Below, one piece after another: positions 6,826 to 15,037 of a stretch of 50,217 bases of DNA (position 1 is the stretch's first letter; each line of letters starts with the position of its first letter). This stretch comes from Chryseobacterium sp. 39-10. GTDB taxonomy: Bacteria; Bacteroidota; Bacteroidia; Flavobacteriales; Weeksellaceae. Location of the stretch: the NCBI GenBank assembly GCA_001898255.1, contig MKTK01000017.1, positions 25,938-76,154 on the forward strand. The letters are read 5' to 3'. Below the pieces are notes generated by a model. It was given only the letters and a program-made list of their open reading frames with translations. It was not told the origin of the DNA and ran no database searches. The position numbers and the translations under genes were made by a program.

Positions 6826-9099
6826 ATGAACAGATATAATAAAATACCTATAAGAATTTTGCAAACAGTGCTGATACTGCTTTGCACGCAAACGCTGTTT
6901 GCACAGAGAGTGGTGCATTACGAGCTGTATGTAAAAGATACGCTTGTCAACTATGCAGGTAAGCAAAAAAGGGCAATTGCCGTAAACGGGCAAATCCCCA
7001 TGCCCACCCTTACCTTTACCGAGGGCGACACTGCCGAAATAGTGGTGCACAACCAATTGAAAGAAAGCACATCACTTCACTGGCATGGTGTGTTCCTGCC
7101 CAATAAAGAAGACGGTGTGCCCTGGCTTACACAAAAACCCATCGCACCGGGCACAACCTACACCTACCGTTTTCCGATTATCCAGCATGGTACGCACTGG
7201 TACCATTCCCACTCAGGATTGCAGGAGCAGATTGGCATGTACGGAAGTTTTATCATGAAGAAAAGAAGCGATGATAAGACATTCAGAAAAGGAATTGACG
7301 ATTTGCCGACCGTTCCAATTATATTAAGTGAGTGGACAAATCTTAACCCCGATAATATCAACCGTATGCTACACAATGCAAATGATTGGGCGGCCATTAA
7401 GAAAGGCGCAACACAATCATATGTTGAAGCTATTAAGGAGGGAAAATTAGGGGTAAAGGTAAAAAACGAGTGGAAGCGGATGCTGGCGATGGATGTCAGT
7501 GACGTTTACTATGATAAAATCCTAATAAATGGTAGCCATAGCACCGATTTGAAAACAATTGATGGTAAAAAGCTAAAAGCAGGCGACAAAGTCAGATTGC
7601 GTGTTTCCAATGGAGGGGCGTCTTCATATTTCTGGCTACGGTATGCTGGAGGAAAAATTACAGTAGTAGCGAATGATGGGAATGATGTTGAGCCTGTAGA
7701 GGTGGACAGGTTAATCATTGCCGTTTCTGAAACTTACGATATTGTAGTGACTATCCCTCAAGATGGTTTGGCTTACGAGTTCTTAGCAACAACCGAAGAC
7801 AGGACACAATCTGCGAGTTACTTTATAGGTGATGGGGTCAAACAGCTTATTTCTCCACTCCCACGATTGAAGTATTTCGAGGGGATGAAGATGATGAACG
7901 ATATGATGAAAATGAATGGCGATTTGGACGATATGGGCATGAAGATGAGCCTTAACCAAATGGACATGAATGTAGTGATGTATCCCGAAATTACCGGAGA
8001 TGCAACAAAAAAAGCAGACCACAGTAAGCATGAGGGTATGGATATGGATAACGACGCTAACCGTTACAACGCTAATGCCTTGGGAGACATCAAAACATTA
8101 AATTATGCTATGTTGCAATCACCTTATAACACCTCTCTTCCAAATGATGCGCCTGTAAAAGAGTTGAAATTCACACTTACTGGCAACATGAACCGCTATG
8201 TATGGAGCATGGATAATAAAATACTTTCGGAAACTGACAAAATACCTGTAAAAAAAGGAGAAATTCTACGGATTACCATTTATAATAATTCAATGATGCG
8301 GCATCCAATGCATCTTCACGGATTTGATTTCAGGGTGATAAACGGAAAAGGCGAAAAATCGCCGCTTAAAAATGTGTTGGATATCATGCCTATGGAAACA
8401 GATACCATTGAGTTTTTAGCAAATGAGGAAGGTGATTGGTTCTTTCATTGCCATATATTATATCACATGATGGCGGGAATGAACAGGGTCTTTGAAGTTG
8501 GAGACTACAATAACCCCTATCTACCCGACAAGGCAAAAGCCTATAAAGAATTGCAAAGAGAAAGTAATATGCCTCATTTTATGGCACAAAACGATTTTGC
8601 AACCAATGGTAATGATGGAGAAGCTATGCTAATGAATGCACGCTACCAATTAGGAACAGAATGGCGTTTAGGCTATAATAGTATGCACGGTTATGAAGTA
8701 GAAACCCATTTAGGTAGATACATTGGAAAGATGCAATGGTTCATGCCCTTTGTAGGTTTTGATTACCGCTACCGTAAAATGGGAGAAGATGAACACGAAA
8801 AGAACATATTTGGACAAACCAACAAGAAAGACACCCGCAGGGCGTTCAGTTTAGGGTTTATGTATACGTTACCTATGCTGGTCAATTTTCAGGCAGAAGT
8901 ATATCATGATGGAATTGTGAGATTGCAGTTAATGCGTGAAGATATACCAATTTCAAAAAGACTAAGAGGTGGTTTTATGGTGAATACCGACTTAGAGTAT
9001 ATGGGAGAACTTAGGTATATCATTAATAAGAATATAGGTATACGTACCCACTATGATAGCGATATGGGCTTTGGTGTGGGGCTGGCATTGACTTATTAA
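6826..9099 (+). CDS. Multicopper oxidase fused to a C-terminal beta-barrel-like domain
   Basis: 757 residues, exported (signal peptide 1-26, cut after LFA). Three cupredoxin domains carry all four copper-binding blocks: HWHG (85-88), HWYHSH (124-129), HPMHLHG (493-499) and HCHILYHMMAGM (541-552), so the T1, T2 and T3 sites look intact. A Met/Asp-rich stretch (about 350-405, MKMMNDMMKMNGDLDDMGMKM) resembles the Cu(I)-binding segment of CopA/CueO oxidases. From about residue 590 the protein is different: alternating short strands with many aromatic residues (FMPFVGFDYRYRKM, GVGLALTY at the end), like the outer-membrane partner usually called CopB. That fusion is a real oddity relative to the two-gene pco/cop arrangement. 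Last gene of the operon. Confidence 0.92.
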   Translation: MNRYNKIPIRILQTVLILLCTQTLFAQRVVHYELYVKDTLVNYAGKQKRAIAVNGQIPMPTLTFTEGDTAEIVVHNQLKESTSLHWHGVFLPNKEDGVPWLTQKPIAPGTTYTYRFPIIQHGTHWYHSHSGLQEQIGMYGSFIMKKRSDDKTFRKGIDDLPTVPIILSEWTNLNPDNINRMLHNANDWAAIKKGATQSYVEAIKEGKLGVKVKNEWKRMLAMDVSDVYYDKILINGSHSTDLKTIDGKKLKAGDKVRLRVSNGGASSYFWLRYAGGKITVVANDGNDVEPVEVDRLIIAVSETYDIVVTIPQDGLAYEFLATTEDRTQSASYFIGDGVKQLISPLPRLKYFEGMKMMNDMMKMNGDLDDMGMKMSLNQMDMNVVMYPEITGDATKKADHSKHEGMDMDNDANRYNANALGDIKTLNYAMLQSPYNTSLPNDAPVKELKFTLTGNMNRYVWSMDNKILSETDKIPVKKGEILRITIYNNSMMRHPMHLHGFDFRVINGKGEKSPLKNVLDIMPMETDTIEFLANEEGDWFFHCHILYHMMAGMNRVFEVGDYNNPYLPDKAKAYKELQRESNMPHFMAQNDFATNGNDGEAMLMNARYQLGTEWRLGYNSMHGYEVETHLGRYIGKMQWFMPFVGFDYRYRKMGEDEHEKNIFGQTNKKDTRRAFSLGFMYTLPMLVNFQAEVYHDGIVRLQLMREDIPISKRLRGGFMVNTDLEYMGELRYIINKNIGIRTHYDSDMGFGVGLALTY

Positions 9100-9111
9100 A
9101 ATTAAATAACT

Positions 9112-9211
9112 AAGGGTTGTAAACTGCATAACCGTAGAAAAATATCGGTAAAAAAAGGAGGTGATGCAGGTGTAATTCGCAAAGACTAACCTGCATCATA
9201 CTACAACCCTT
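9112..9211 (+). promoter_or_regulatory. Nested inverted-repeat leader with a strong Shine-Dalgarno and a 3-codon ORF
   Basis: An outer 10-bp stem (9112-9121 with 9202-9211, AAGGGTTGTA) encloses an inner 10-bp stem (9162-9171 with 9189-9198, TGATGCAGGT). On the 5' arm of the inner stem is AAGGAGGTGAT (9155-9165), a full match to the complement of the 16S rRNA 3' end, rare in this phylum. It overlaps ATG CAG GTG TAA (9164-9175). No protein gene follows closely; the next is rteC at 9360. It could be an attenuation leader or its relic. Function is inferred only. Confidence 0.5.
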
Positions 9212-9293
9212 TAAAGTATGCAACAAAAATCTATCTATCGTTCCATCATCAATACGGTAGAGGTTGAATTTTTTTAAGCAGTAATTGCATCAT

Positions 9294-9320
9294 AAGCTAA
9301 TACGAACAGTGTTAGCTTTT
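9294..9320 (+). terminator. Hairpin with short T-tract upstream of the first rteC
   Basis: Stem AAGCTAATAC (9294-9303) pairs with GTGTTAGCTT (9309-9318), with one G-U pair and a GAACA loop, followed by TT. It could end the copper operon or belong to the structured leader at 9112-9211. The rest of 9100-9359 holds no other gene that I can see. Confidence 0.45.
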
Positions 9321-9359
9321 CTGTATTAACCAATAATATATTACATCAAAATGAAGCGA

Positions 9360-10180
9360 ATGGATAAATTTTACAATGAAACATATCTTAAATTGGAAAC
9401 TGCAATCCAGGAACTGGAGATTGAAACCGACTGCCCCATAAAAAGAATTGAAGCCGTTATACACCATATCATACAAAGCCTTGCCGACTTAAAGGACTTT
9501 GTACCAAAAATGACTTTAAGAATATGGAAGAAGAAATCCATTTTTTCAAGTATCAGAAACCTGTTATTGTTTCAAAGCTCATCTACTACAATGCCATCTA
9601 TAAAATCGAAACAAGAAGACCCTACGGGAACAAGCGTACCAAGAAATATTTTACCAAAGAACTGAAAAAGCTAAAAAGGTTCTTTGAAAACAACCTTGAT
9701 TTTTACAAGTATTACCGCAGCAATAATTCTTTCGTTGACGAAAAATTCTTTGTGCGTGGCAAGCACGATATAAGGCTGTGGTTAGACACATTTTATTTTG
9801 AAGCAGACCATCGTTTTTCTACTTCACACGATTATAAGGTTGCCAAGATTATTGCCAATGACCTGATACAAGTTTATTTGGAAGACAGGCTCAATAACAT
9901 CAATGTGAAAAGGGGTTCGGACAATTCATTGAAATGGACGGCAAGTAAAACGGCACTTACCGAACTAATATACGCCCTATACTGCCACCGTGTGTTTAAT
10001 AACGGAAATACAGACATAAAATTAATTGCCAGAACTTTTGAAGATGCTTTCAATATTGAATTAGGCGATTTCTACCACACCTTTATGGAATTGAAAGCAC
10101 GCAAAATAAACCGGACAAAATTTCTTGACAGTCTGTCTAAAGTATTGATAAAGAAAATGGACGAAGAGGACGAAAAGTAA
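9360..10180 (+). pseudogene. rteC: rteC family regulator, frameshifted copy 1
   Basis: Read in two frames it gives a full RteC protein very like the intact copy at 20862: MDKFYNET... in the first frame (9360 to about 9510), then FKNMEEEIHFFKYQKP onward in the next frame to 10180. The break is at a run of five A (9506-9510); six A would restore one frame (PKNDFKN). RteC proteins regulate excision and transfer of CTnDOT-type elements. The start at 9360 rather than 9351 is chosen by alignment with the paralogue (MEKFYNET). It could be a true pseudogene, an assembly error, or programmed slippage. Copies 1 and 2 bracket the envelope module in the same orientation. Confidence 0.85.
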
Positions 10181-10252
10181 GGAGAACTTATTTCTTTTGA
10201 TTAAAACCGCATTACATCAAATTTTAGCCTAACAGCAAAACTATTGCAGGCA

Positions 10253-10287
10253 TTCCAAATTTCTTCAAAATTGTATGTTTAAATTTG
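10253..10287 (+). promoter_or_regulatory. Operator-promoter unit 1 (response-regulator gene)
   Basis: Half-sites TTCCAAAT (10253-10260) and TTCAAAAT (10264-10271) are 11 bp apart. They are followed by a perfect -7 box TAAATTTG (10280-10287), whose G is 23 bp from the start of the second half-site. It matches four other units at 12358, 13487, 14966 and 16075, so the regulator probably controls its own gene. Confidence 0.72.
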
Positions 10288-10308
10288 TAGGATGAAAGCC
10301 CCGAAGAA

Positions 10309-10983
10309 ATGAAAATCTTAATTATAGAAGACGAGAAAGAGCTTGCCAAAAGTATTGTAGAGTATCTTTCTGAAGAAAACTATCTGTGTGAAGTTGCTTC
10401 CACCTTTACGGAGGCGATGAACAAGATAGATGTGTTCAATTATGACTGCATCTTATTGGATATAACCTTGCCGGACGGCAATGGTCTGAAAATATTGGAA
10501 GAACTCACGAAGGAAAATAAGGAAGATGGTGTTATCATCATTTCGGCAAAAAATTCCATTGATGATAAAATAAACGGTTTACAGCTTGGTGCAGATGATT
10601 ACCTTACTAAACCATTCCACCTGTCGGAACTCACAGCCCGTATCTATTCACTTATCCGAAGAAAGCAGTTCAACAACTCCAACAAGATAAAGCAGGACGA
10701 ACTGGAAATAGACCTGTTGGCAAAAACGGTTGCTGTGAACGGCGAACCGATAACACTAACCAAAAAGGAATTTGACCTACTTATTTACTTTATTGGGAAC
10801 AAGAACCGGGTACTTTCCAAAAGCACTTTGGCAGAGCATCTTTCGGGGGACTTTGCCGATATGCTCGACAACCACGATTTTGTCTATGCACACGTCAAGA
10901 ACCTGAAGAAGAAGCTAAGTGATGCAGGATGTGAACAATATATAAAAACCGTTTACGGTACAGGCTACAAATGGGAAGGATGA
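10309..10983 (+). CDS. OmpR-family response regulator
   Basis: 224 residues. N-terminal receiver domain with the acidic pocket E7/D8, phospho-acceptor D51 (ILLDITLPDGNG), S79 and K101 (LTKPF); C-terminal winged-helix DNA-binding domain (about 125-224) with FDLLIYFIGNKNRVLSKSTL and the C-terminal hairpin KTVYGTGYKW. OmpR-family proteins bind as head-to-tail dimers to direct repeats one helical turn apart, which is what the five 11-bp-spaced units in this region offer. The stop overlaps the kinase start (ATGA), so the two are coupled. The inducing signal is unknown. Confidence 0.95.
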   Translation: MKILIIEDEKELAKSIVEYLSEENYLCEVASTFTEAMNKIDVFNYDCILLDITLPDGNGLKILEELTKENKEDGVIIISAKNSIDDKINGLQLGADDYLTKPFHLSELTARIYSLIRRKQFNNSNKIKQDELEIDLLAKTVAVNGEPITLTKKEFDLLIYFIGNKNRVLSKSTLAEHLSGDFADMLDNHDFVYAHVKNLKKKLSDAGCEQYIKTVYGTGYKWEG

Positions 10984-12263
10984 AAAATTTATTACAGAAG
11001 TCGCTTAAACAGCTTACCATCTTTGCATTTATCGTATTTGCATTGAGCATTCCATCGTACTTTTTGTTAGTGGACTGGATTTGGTTAAAGGAACTGGACG
11101 AAAACAACGACCTTATTGCGCAACGTATCGAGAACGAATTTAACGACCAAAATATCAGCGATGAGAAACTGGAAGAAAACATCAAGTTCTGGAACGAGAT
11201 ACAGCCAGTAAGCAAGATAGAATACACTGAAAAGCCTTTGGAAGAAGATAGCCGATATACCATAAGACGGCAAAATCCTTATTCAAAAGATGAAGTGATA
11301 GACCGTTTTCGTGGTCTGAAAACCAATATTAAAATCAACAATCAAAACTATCTACTGACGATTGAAACCAACGTGGAAGAAACCGAGGAAACCGTTGCTT
11401 ATATTGCTATGGTTACGTTAGTGTTTTTCCTGATTTTGGTGGTCGGCTTTTGGATTTTGAACAGGCGGCTTTCCAAAAAGTTATGGCAGCCGTTTCAGGA
11501 TACTTTACAAAAATTAAAGGCATTCCAGCTAAACAGCCAAAAACAGATTGATTTTGAAGAAACCAATACCATTGAGTTTGCCGAACTGAATGCAACGCTT
11601 GACAAACTGCTCCAGCATAATATCGCTACTTACAGAAGCCAAAAGGAATTTACGGAGAATGCTTCGCACGAATTACAGACTCCATTGGCAATACTAAAGA
11701 ACAAGCTGGATATTTTACTGCAAAGCAATGACCTTACCGAAAAGCAATACCACATTGCAGAAGAAATGAACAAGGCTTTGATAAGAAGCACACGTATCAA
11801 TAAAAACCTGCTATTGCTTGCTAAGATTGAGAATAGCCAGTTTGGTAATTCGGAGCTTATCGGCTTCGATACGTTGGTTGCTCAAAGTATGGACGGGCTG
11901 GAAGAACATTTTAACGAGAAAAACATCAATATCGGTTCCAGTATTCAGCCTGATGTTCAAGTAAAGGGCAATAGCAGCTTGACCGAAGTCTTAATCAATA
12001 ATCTTATCATTAATGCCATCCGCCACACCTCGCCGGGAGGTGCAATACGGGTAGCATTATCAAAATCAGGTTTTGAAGTTAGAAACTCTGGAGGACAGGC
12101 ACTCGATACTGATTTATTGTTCAAAAGATTTTCAAGGATGTCTGCCGACAATAGCGGTAGCGGTTTGGGCTTGTCTATCGTTCAGGAAATATGCAGGCTT
12201 CACGGCTGGCAGGCAATATACAGCTTTGAAAATGGAGAGCATATTTTTTCAGTTAAGTTTTAA
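10980..12263 (+). CDS. Membrane sensor histidine kinase
   Basis: 427 residues from the ATG that overlaps the regulator stop (an ATG nine bases earlier is less likely). Two transmembrane helices (about 11-32 and 137-160) flank a periplasmic sensor of roughly 100 residues rich in acidic and Asn residues, with no domain I recognise. The H-box is ASHELQTP with phospho-acceptor H230; the ATPase has NNLIINAIRHT (N box) and GSGLGLSIV (G2). The F box is short and the D-x-G box is poorly conserved (EVRNSGG), a layout common in Bacteroidota kinases of this type. It should phosphorylate the neighbouring regulator. A strong terminator follows. Confidence 0.94.
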   Translation: MKNLLQKSLKQLTIFAFIVFALSIPSYFLLVDWIWLKELDENNDLIAQRIENEFNDQNISDEKLEENIKFWNEIQPVSKIEYTEKPLEEDSRYTIRRQNPYSKDEVIDRFRGLKTNIKINNQNYLLTIETNVEETEETVAYIAMVTLVFFLILVVGFWILNRRLSKKLWQPFQDTLQKLKAFQLNSQKQIDFEETNTIEFAELNATLDKLLQHNIATYRSQKEFTENASHELQTPLAILKNKLDILLQSNDLTEKQYHIAEEMNKALIRSTRINKNLLLLAKIENSQFGNSELIGFDTLVAQSMDGLEEHFNEKNINIGSSIQPDVQVKGNSSLTEVLINNLIINAIRHTSPGGAIRVALSKSGFEVRNSGGQALDTDLLFKRFSRMSADNSGSGLGLSIVQEICRLHGWQAIYSFENGEHIFSVKF

Positions 12264-12287
12264 ACCTCTTTATAAATAAATAGAAAC

Positions 12288-12318
12288 AAATGCCCCGAAA
12301 AATCGGGGCATTTTTTTT
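12288..12318 (+). terminator. Rho-independent terminator after the two-component system
   Basis: Stem ATGCCCCGA (12290-12298) with TCGGGGCAT (12303-12311), AAAA loop, then a run of eight T. It separates the regulator-kinase operon from the genes behind operator unit 2. Confidence 0.93.
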
Positions 12319-12357
12319 ATGCTAAGTTTAGTAAAAAATCATCAACATATATAAAAA

Positions 12358-12391
12358 TTCTAAATTTCTTCTAAATTCAGTTTCAATTTTG
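12358..12391 (+). promoter_or_regulatory. Operator-promoter unit 2 (kinase/phosphatase pair)
   Basis: Two perfect half-sites TTCTAAAT (12358-12365 and 12369-12376), 11 bp apart, with a TTTTG box whose G (12391) is 22 bp from the second half-site. It lies 27 bp before the dgkA-like start. The half-site covers the place where a -33 box would be. Confidence 0.75.
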
Positions 12392-12417
12392 CTCGTTTAA
12401 TTTTAATCGAGCAATTA

Positions 12418-12801
12418 ATGAAAAAATCCAGCGATGGTTTTTTAATAGGCAGGGTAAAAAGTTTCCGATATGCTTTTAAAGGAGCTTTTTTATTGCTCAG
12501 GACTGAACACTCAGTGATAGCACAATTCATTATAGCCATTCTTTCGATTTTTTTGGGCTTTTTGTTTGGCATTACAAAAACAGAATGGCTTTTCCAGATT
12601 TTAACTATCGGTCTTGTATTAAGTATTGAAGGGCTTAACACTGCCATCGAAAAACTATGTGACTTTATCCATCCCGACCATCATAAGAAAATTGCCGTAA
12701 TAAAAGATATTGCCGCAGGTGCGGTAATTTTTGCTGCGTTGACTGCATTGGTTGTTGGACTTATTATATACCTACCATATTTCTATGAAAAATTATTTTA
12801 A
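12418..12801 (+). CDS. dgkA: DgkA-family diacylglycerol/undecaprenol kinase
   Basis: 127 residues, three transmembrane helices, full length for the family. The catalytic motif is EGLNTAIEKLCDF with E71, N74 and E78, followed by KDIAAGAV (D97). Gram-positive and Bacteroidota members phosphorylate undecaprenol more often than diacylglycerol, feeding the lipid carrier for cell wall and O-antigen. Its last 17 bases overlap the PAP2 phosphatase gene, which would do the reverse reaction or make free carrier from the diphosphate. Controlled by its own operator unit 40 bp upstream, so likely induced by the two-component system. Confidence 0.92.
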   Translation: MKKSSDGFLIGRVKSFRYAFKGAFLLLRTEHSVIAQFIIAILSIFLGFLFGITKTEWLFQILTIGLVLSIEGLNTAIEKLCDFIHPDHHKKIAVIKDIAAGAVIFAALTALVVGLIIYLPYFYEKLF

Positions 12802-13480
12802 CGATAGATTTTTATTTGTCCTAAAACAGAACATATTCCCATTCCTTAATAGGAATAAAAAAAAGATTTTTTGGGCAGTCTTCTCTATATTCCTTGTAGG
12901 GTTTAGTGTTTTGGCTGCCTATGTGATGCTCACAGAGCCACACTACATTGACGTACATATATCAGAAGAAATACAGGAGAAGCAAAACGGTTTTCTTGAC
13001 AGCTTTATGAAAGCTGTGAGCTGGTTTGGCAGGATTAGGGTTTCGGCAGTGCTTATTGGATGTAGCACTATATTATTCCTGCTGCTAAAGCGTAAAAAAG
13101 ATGCTTTGCTGATGCTTTCAACTTTAATTTCCGGAGGGATTGCGTGGGTGCTGAAAACATTGATAAACAGACCACGACCTACTAAGGATTTTGTTTCCAT
13201 TCTTGAAGAAACCCACTACCAGAGTTTTCCGAGCGGTCACGTATTGTTTTATACGGTGTTCTTCGGTGCGTTAATATTCATTTTGTTACGAACCATTAAA
13301 AAATATCCGCTTTTGAAAATCAGTGGTATTCTAATATGCCTTGCGATGATTTTCTTAGGGGCTGTATCAAGGGTGTATCTCGGCGCACATTGGTTTACCG
13401 ATGTATTGGGTGGCTTTATGGTTGGTATAATCTTCTTGTTGATTGCAGGTAACATTTATTTCCAAGATAGTAAAACTTAG
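12785..13480 (+). CDS. PAP2-superfamily membrane phosphatase (copy 1)
   Basis: 231 residues from the ATG that overlaps the dgkA end; an upstream ATG at 12752 would overlap further and gives no better start. About six membrane helices. All three PAP2 motifs are intact: KTLINRPRP (124-132), PSGH (149-152) and SRVYLGAHWFTD (195-206, with R196, H202 and D206). PAP2 membrane enzymes dephosphorylate lipid phosphates such as undecaprenyl diphosphate (BacA-type function), phosphatidylglycerol phosphate or lipid A. Coupling to DgkA points to the undecaprenyl cycle; lipid A dephosphorylation is an alternative. Confidence 0.92.
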   Translation: MKNYFNDRFLFVLKQNIFPFLNRNKKKIFWAVFSIFLVGFSVLAAYVMLTEPHYIDVHISEEIQEKQNGFLDSFMKAVSWFGRIRVSAVLIGCSTILFLLLKRKKDALLMLSTLISGGIAWVLKTLINRPRPTKDFVSILEETHYQSFPSGHVLFYTVFFGALIFILLRTIKKYPLLKISGILICLAMIFLGAVSRVYLGAHWFTDVLGGFMVGIIFLLIAGNIYFQDSKT

Positions 13481-13486
13481 ACCCAG

Positions 13487-13520
13487 TTCTGAATTTCTTC
13501 TAAATCTGTTTGTTTTTTTG
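13487..13520 (+). promoter_or_regulatory. Operator-promoter unit 3 (Omp85-like gene)
   Basis: TTCTGAAT (13487-13494) and TTCTAAAT (13498-13505), 11 bp apart, then a T-rich box ending in TTTG with its G at 13520, 22 bp from the second half-site. It starts six bases after the PAP2 stop and 62 bp before the next ATG. Confidence 0.72.
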
Positions 13521-13548
13521 CCAACAGTATAAAATCTAAGTTTTAAAT

Positions 13549-14952
13549 ATGAAGAGATTAGCATCAATTATTGCCACATTAGCTGCACCTTTTGCAGTAG
13601 AAGCACAGGACACCATTACAGTTAAGAAAGACAGGTTATCCTTTATCAAATCCAAACGGATGAGCGATGAAGACCTTGCTAAAAAACGGGAAGGAACATT
13701 TGTTACAGGTCTTCCCGATATTTCTTCCGACCCGGTAACAGGATTTGGTTTCGGCGTAAGAACGAACGTAATATGGAACGGTAAAAGGGACAATGAATTA
13801 TTTGCCTATACACCTTACCTGATGAAATTAAAAGCCAATGCAGCGTGGTACACTTCCAATGCAAAAGAGCTGGCTTTATCATTGGACGTACCCTATTACA
13901 AAGGAACACGCTGGCGTTTTAAGATAGATTTCAAAGCACAGCAAAACCCGGCAAACTTATATTTTGGTCTAACCGAAAAAACATTGGGAGATTTACGTCT
14001 TCCGTCTGATGAGAACACGACTTTCTCTACTTATAAGGAATACGACAGGGCAAGAAAAACCTTGCGTCCGGGAGGCGTAGGCGAAGCAGCTTTTGTTACC
14101 GATGCGCTTTCCAACCGTTTCAGGGAAACAGAATATATGTTGAACCTTAAAGCTGATTACGCTTTAGGTAATGGTAAATGGCGTATAATGGGCGGTTATG
14201 AAATCCAGCATTTGAGCTATAAGACCTTTGAAGGAATGGAAGCCGATGCGATTGACCCCGTAACCGGAAACCATACCAAAGCACCTAACGGAATGTCGCT
14301 TTTAAGACGTGATTTTGAGCAGGGCAATATTTCAGGTGTAGATGGCGGGTGGGTTTCCATTATTCAGAATGCTCTTATCTATGATACGAGGGATTTTGAA
14401 CCAGACCCGACCAAAGGAGCCTATTTCGAGATTGCCAATGAATATTCGAGTAAACTTATCGGTTCGCAATTCGACTTCGATAAGCTATTGATACAAGGTC
14501 GTTACTACCAAAAACTTCCGTTCGGGAAACGTACCGTATTGGCAGGTCGTGTTGGCATCGGAAACGTGTTTGGTAAAAATTCACCATTCTTTGAATACCA
14601 AGACCAATGGTCGCCTGAAGGAAGCATTAATGCAATGGGTGGTAAAGCATCATTAAGAGGATACAGAGCCAACCGTTTCTTGGCAAGGTCGATGTGGTTC
14701 TCTAACTTTGAAGTAAGGACACGCTTAGTTGAAACTACTTTATGGAAACAGCATTTATCGTTCACTGTTGCACCATTCTTTGATATGGGAACAGTTCGTG
14801 ACCGTTGGCAGGATTTGAATTTCCAAAACATCAAATATTCCTACGGTGCTGGCTTAAGAGTTGGCTGGAACCAATCTACCATATTGTATTTTGACTATGG
14901 AAAGTCTAAAGAAGATGGGATGTTCTTCTTTGGTATTGGACAAGCATTTTAG
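13549..14952 (+). CDS. BamA/Omp85-like outer-membrane barrel protein
   Basis: 467 residues with a signal peptide (1-19, EAQ). There are no clear POTRA repeats; the protein is almost all barrel and ends in Phe (FGIGQAF), the normal outer-membrane signal. The GGKASLRGYRANRF segment is the Omp85 barrel RGY motif region, and ALIYDTRDFEPDPTKG is the typical surface-antigen strand. Bacteroidota have many such short Omp85 members (Bac_surface_Ag family), some linked to lipid or protein export. It has its own operator unit, so it is predicted to be induced with the lipid enzymes. Substrate unknown. Confidence 0.87.
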   Translation: MKRLASIIATLAAPFAVEAQDTITVKKDRLSFIKSKRMSDEDLAKKREGTFVTGLPDISSDPVTGFGFGVRTNVIWNGKRDNELFAYTPYLMKLKANAAWYTSNAKELALSLDVPYYKGTRWRFKIDFKAQQNPANLYFGLTEKTLGDLRLPSDENTTFSTYKEYDRARKTLRPGGVGEAAFVTDALSNRFRETEYMLNLKADYALGNGKWRIMGGYEIQHLSYKTFEGMEADAIDPVTGNHTKAPNGMSLLRRDFEQGNISGVDGGWVSIIQNALIYDTRDFEPDPTKGAYFEIANEYSSKLIGSQFDFDKLLIQGRYYQKLPFGKRTVLAGRVGIGNVFGKNSPFFEYQDQWSPEGSINAMGGKASLRGYRANRFLARSMWFSNFEVRTRLVETTLWKQHLSFTVAPFFDMGTVRDRWQDLNFQNIKYSYGAGLRVGWNQSTILYFDYGKSKEDGMFFFGIGQAF

Positions 14953-14965
14953 TAAGAAGATAGTA

Positions 14966-14999
14966 TTCTAAATTTCTTCCAAATCATATAACAGTTTTG
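14966..14999 (+). promoter_or_regulatory. Operator-promoter unit 4 (TauE/SafE gene)
   Basis: TTCTAAAT (14966-14973) and TTCCAAAT (14977-14984), 11 bp apart, followed by a TTTTG box with its G at 14999, again 22 bp from the second half-site. It begins 13 bases after the barrel gene stop, 72 bp before the ATG at 15038. Confidence 0.74.
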
Positions 15000-15037
15000 C
15001 ATTCATAATAACACATATAACTTGTAATTTCTGAAAT

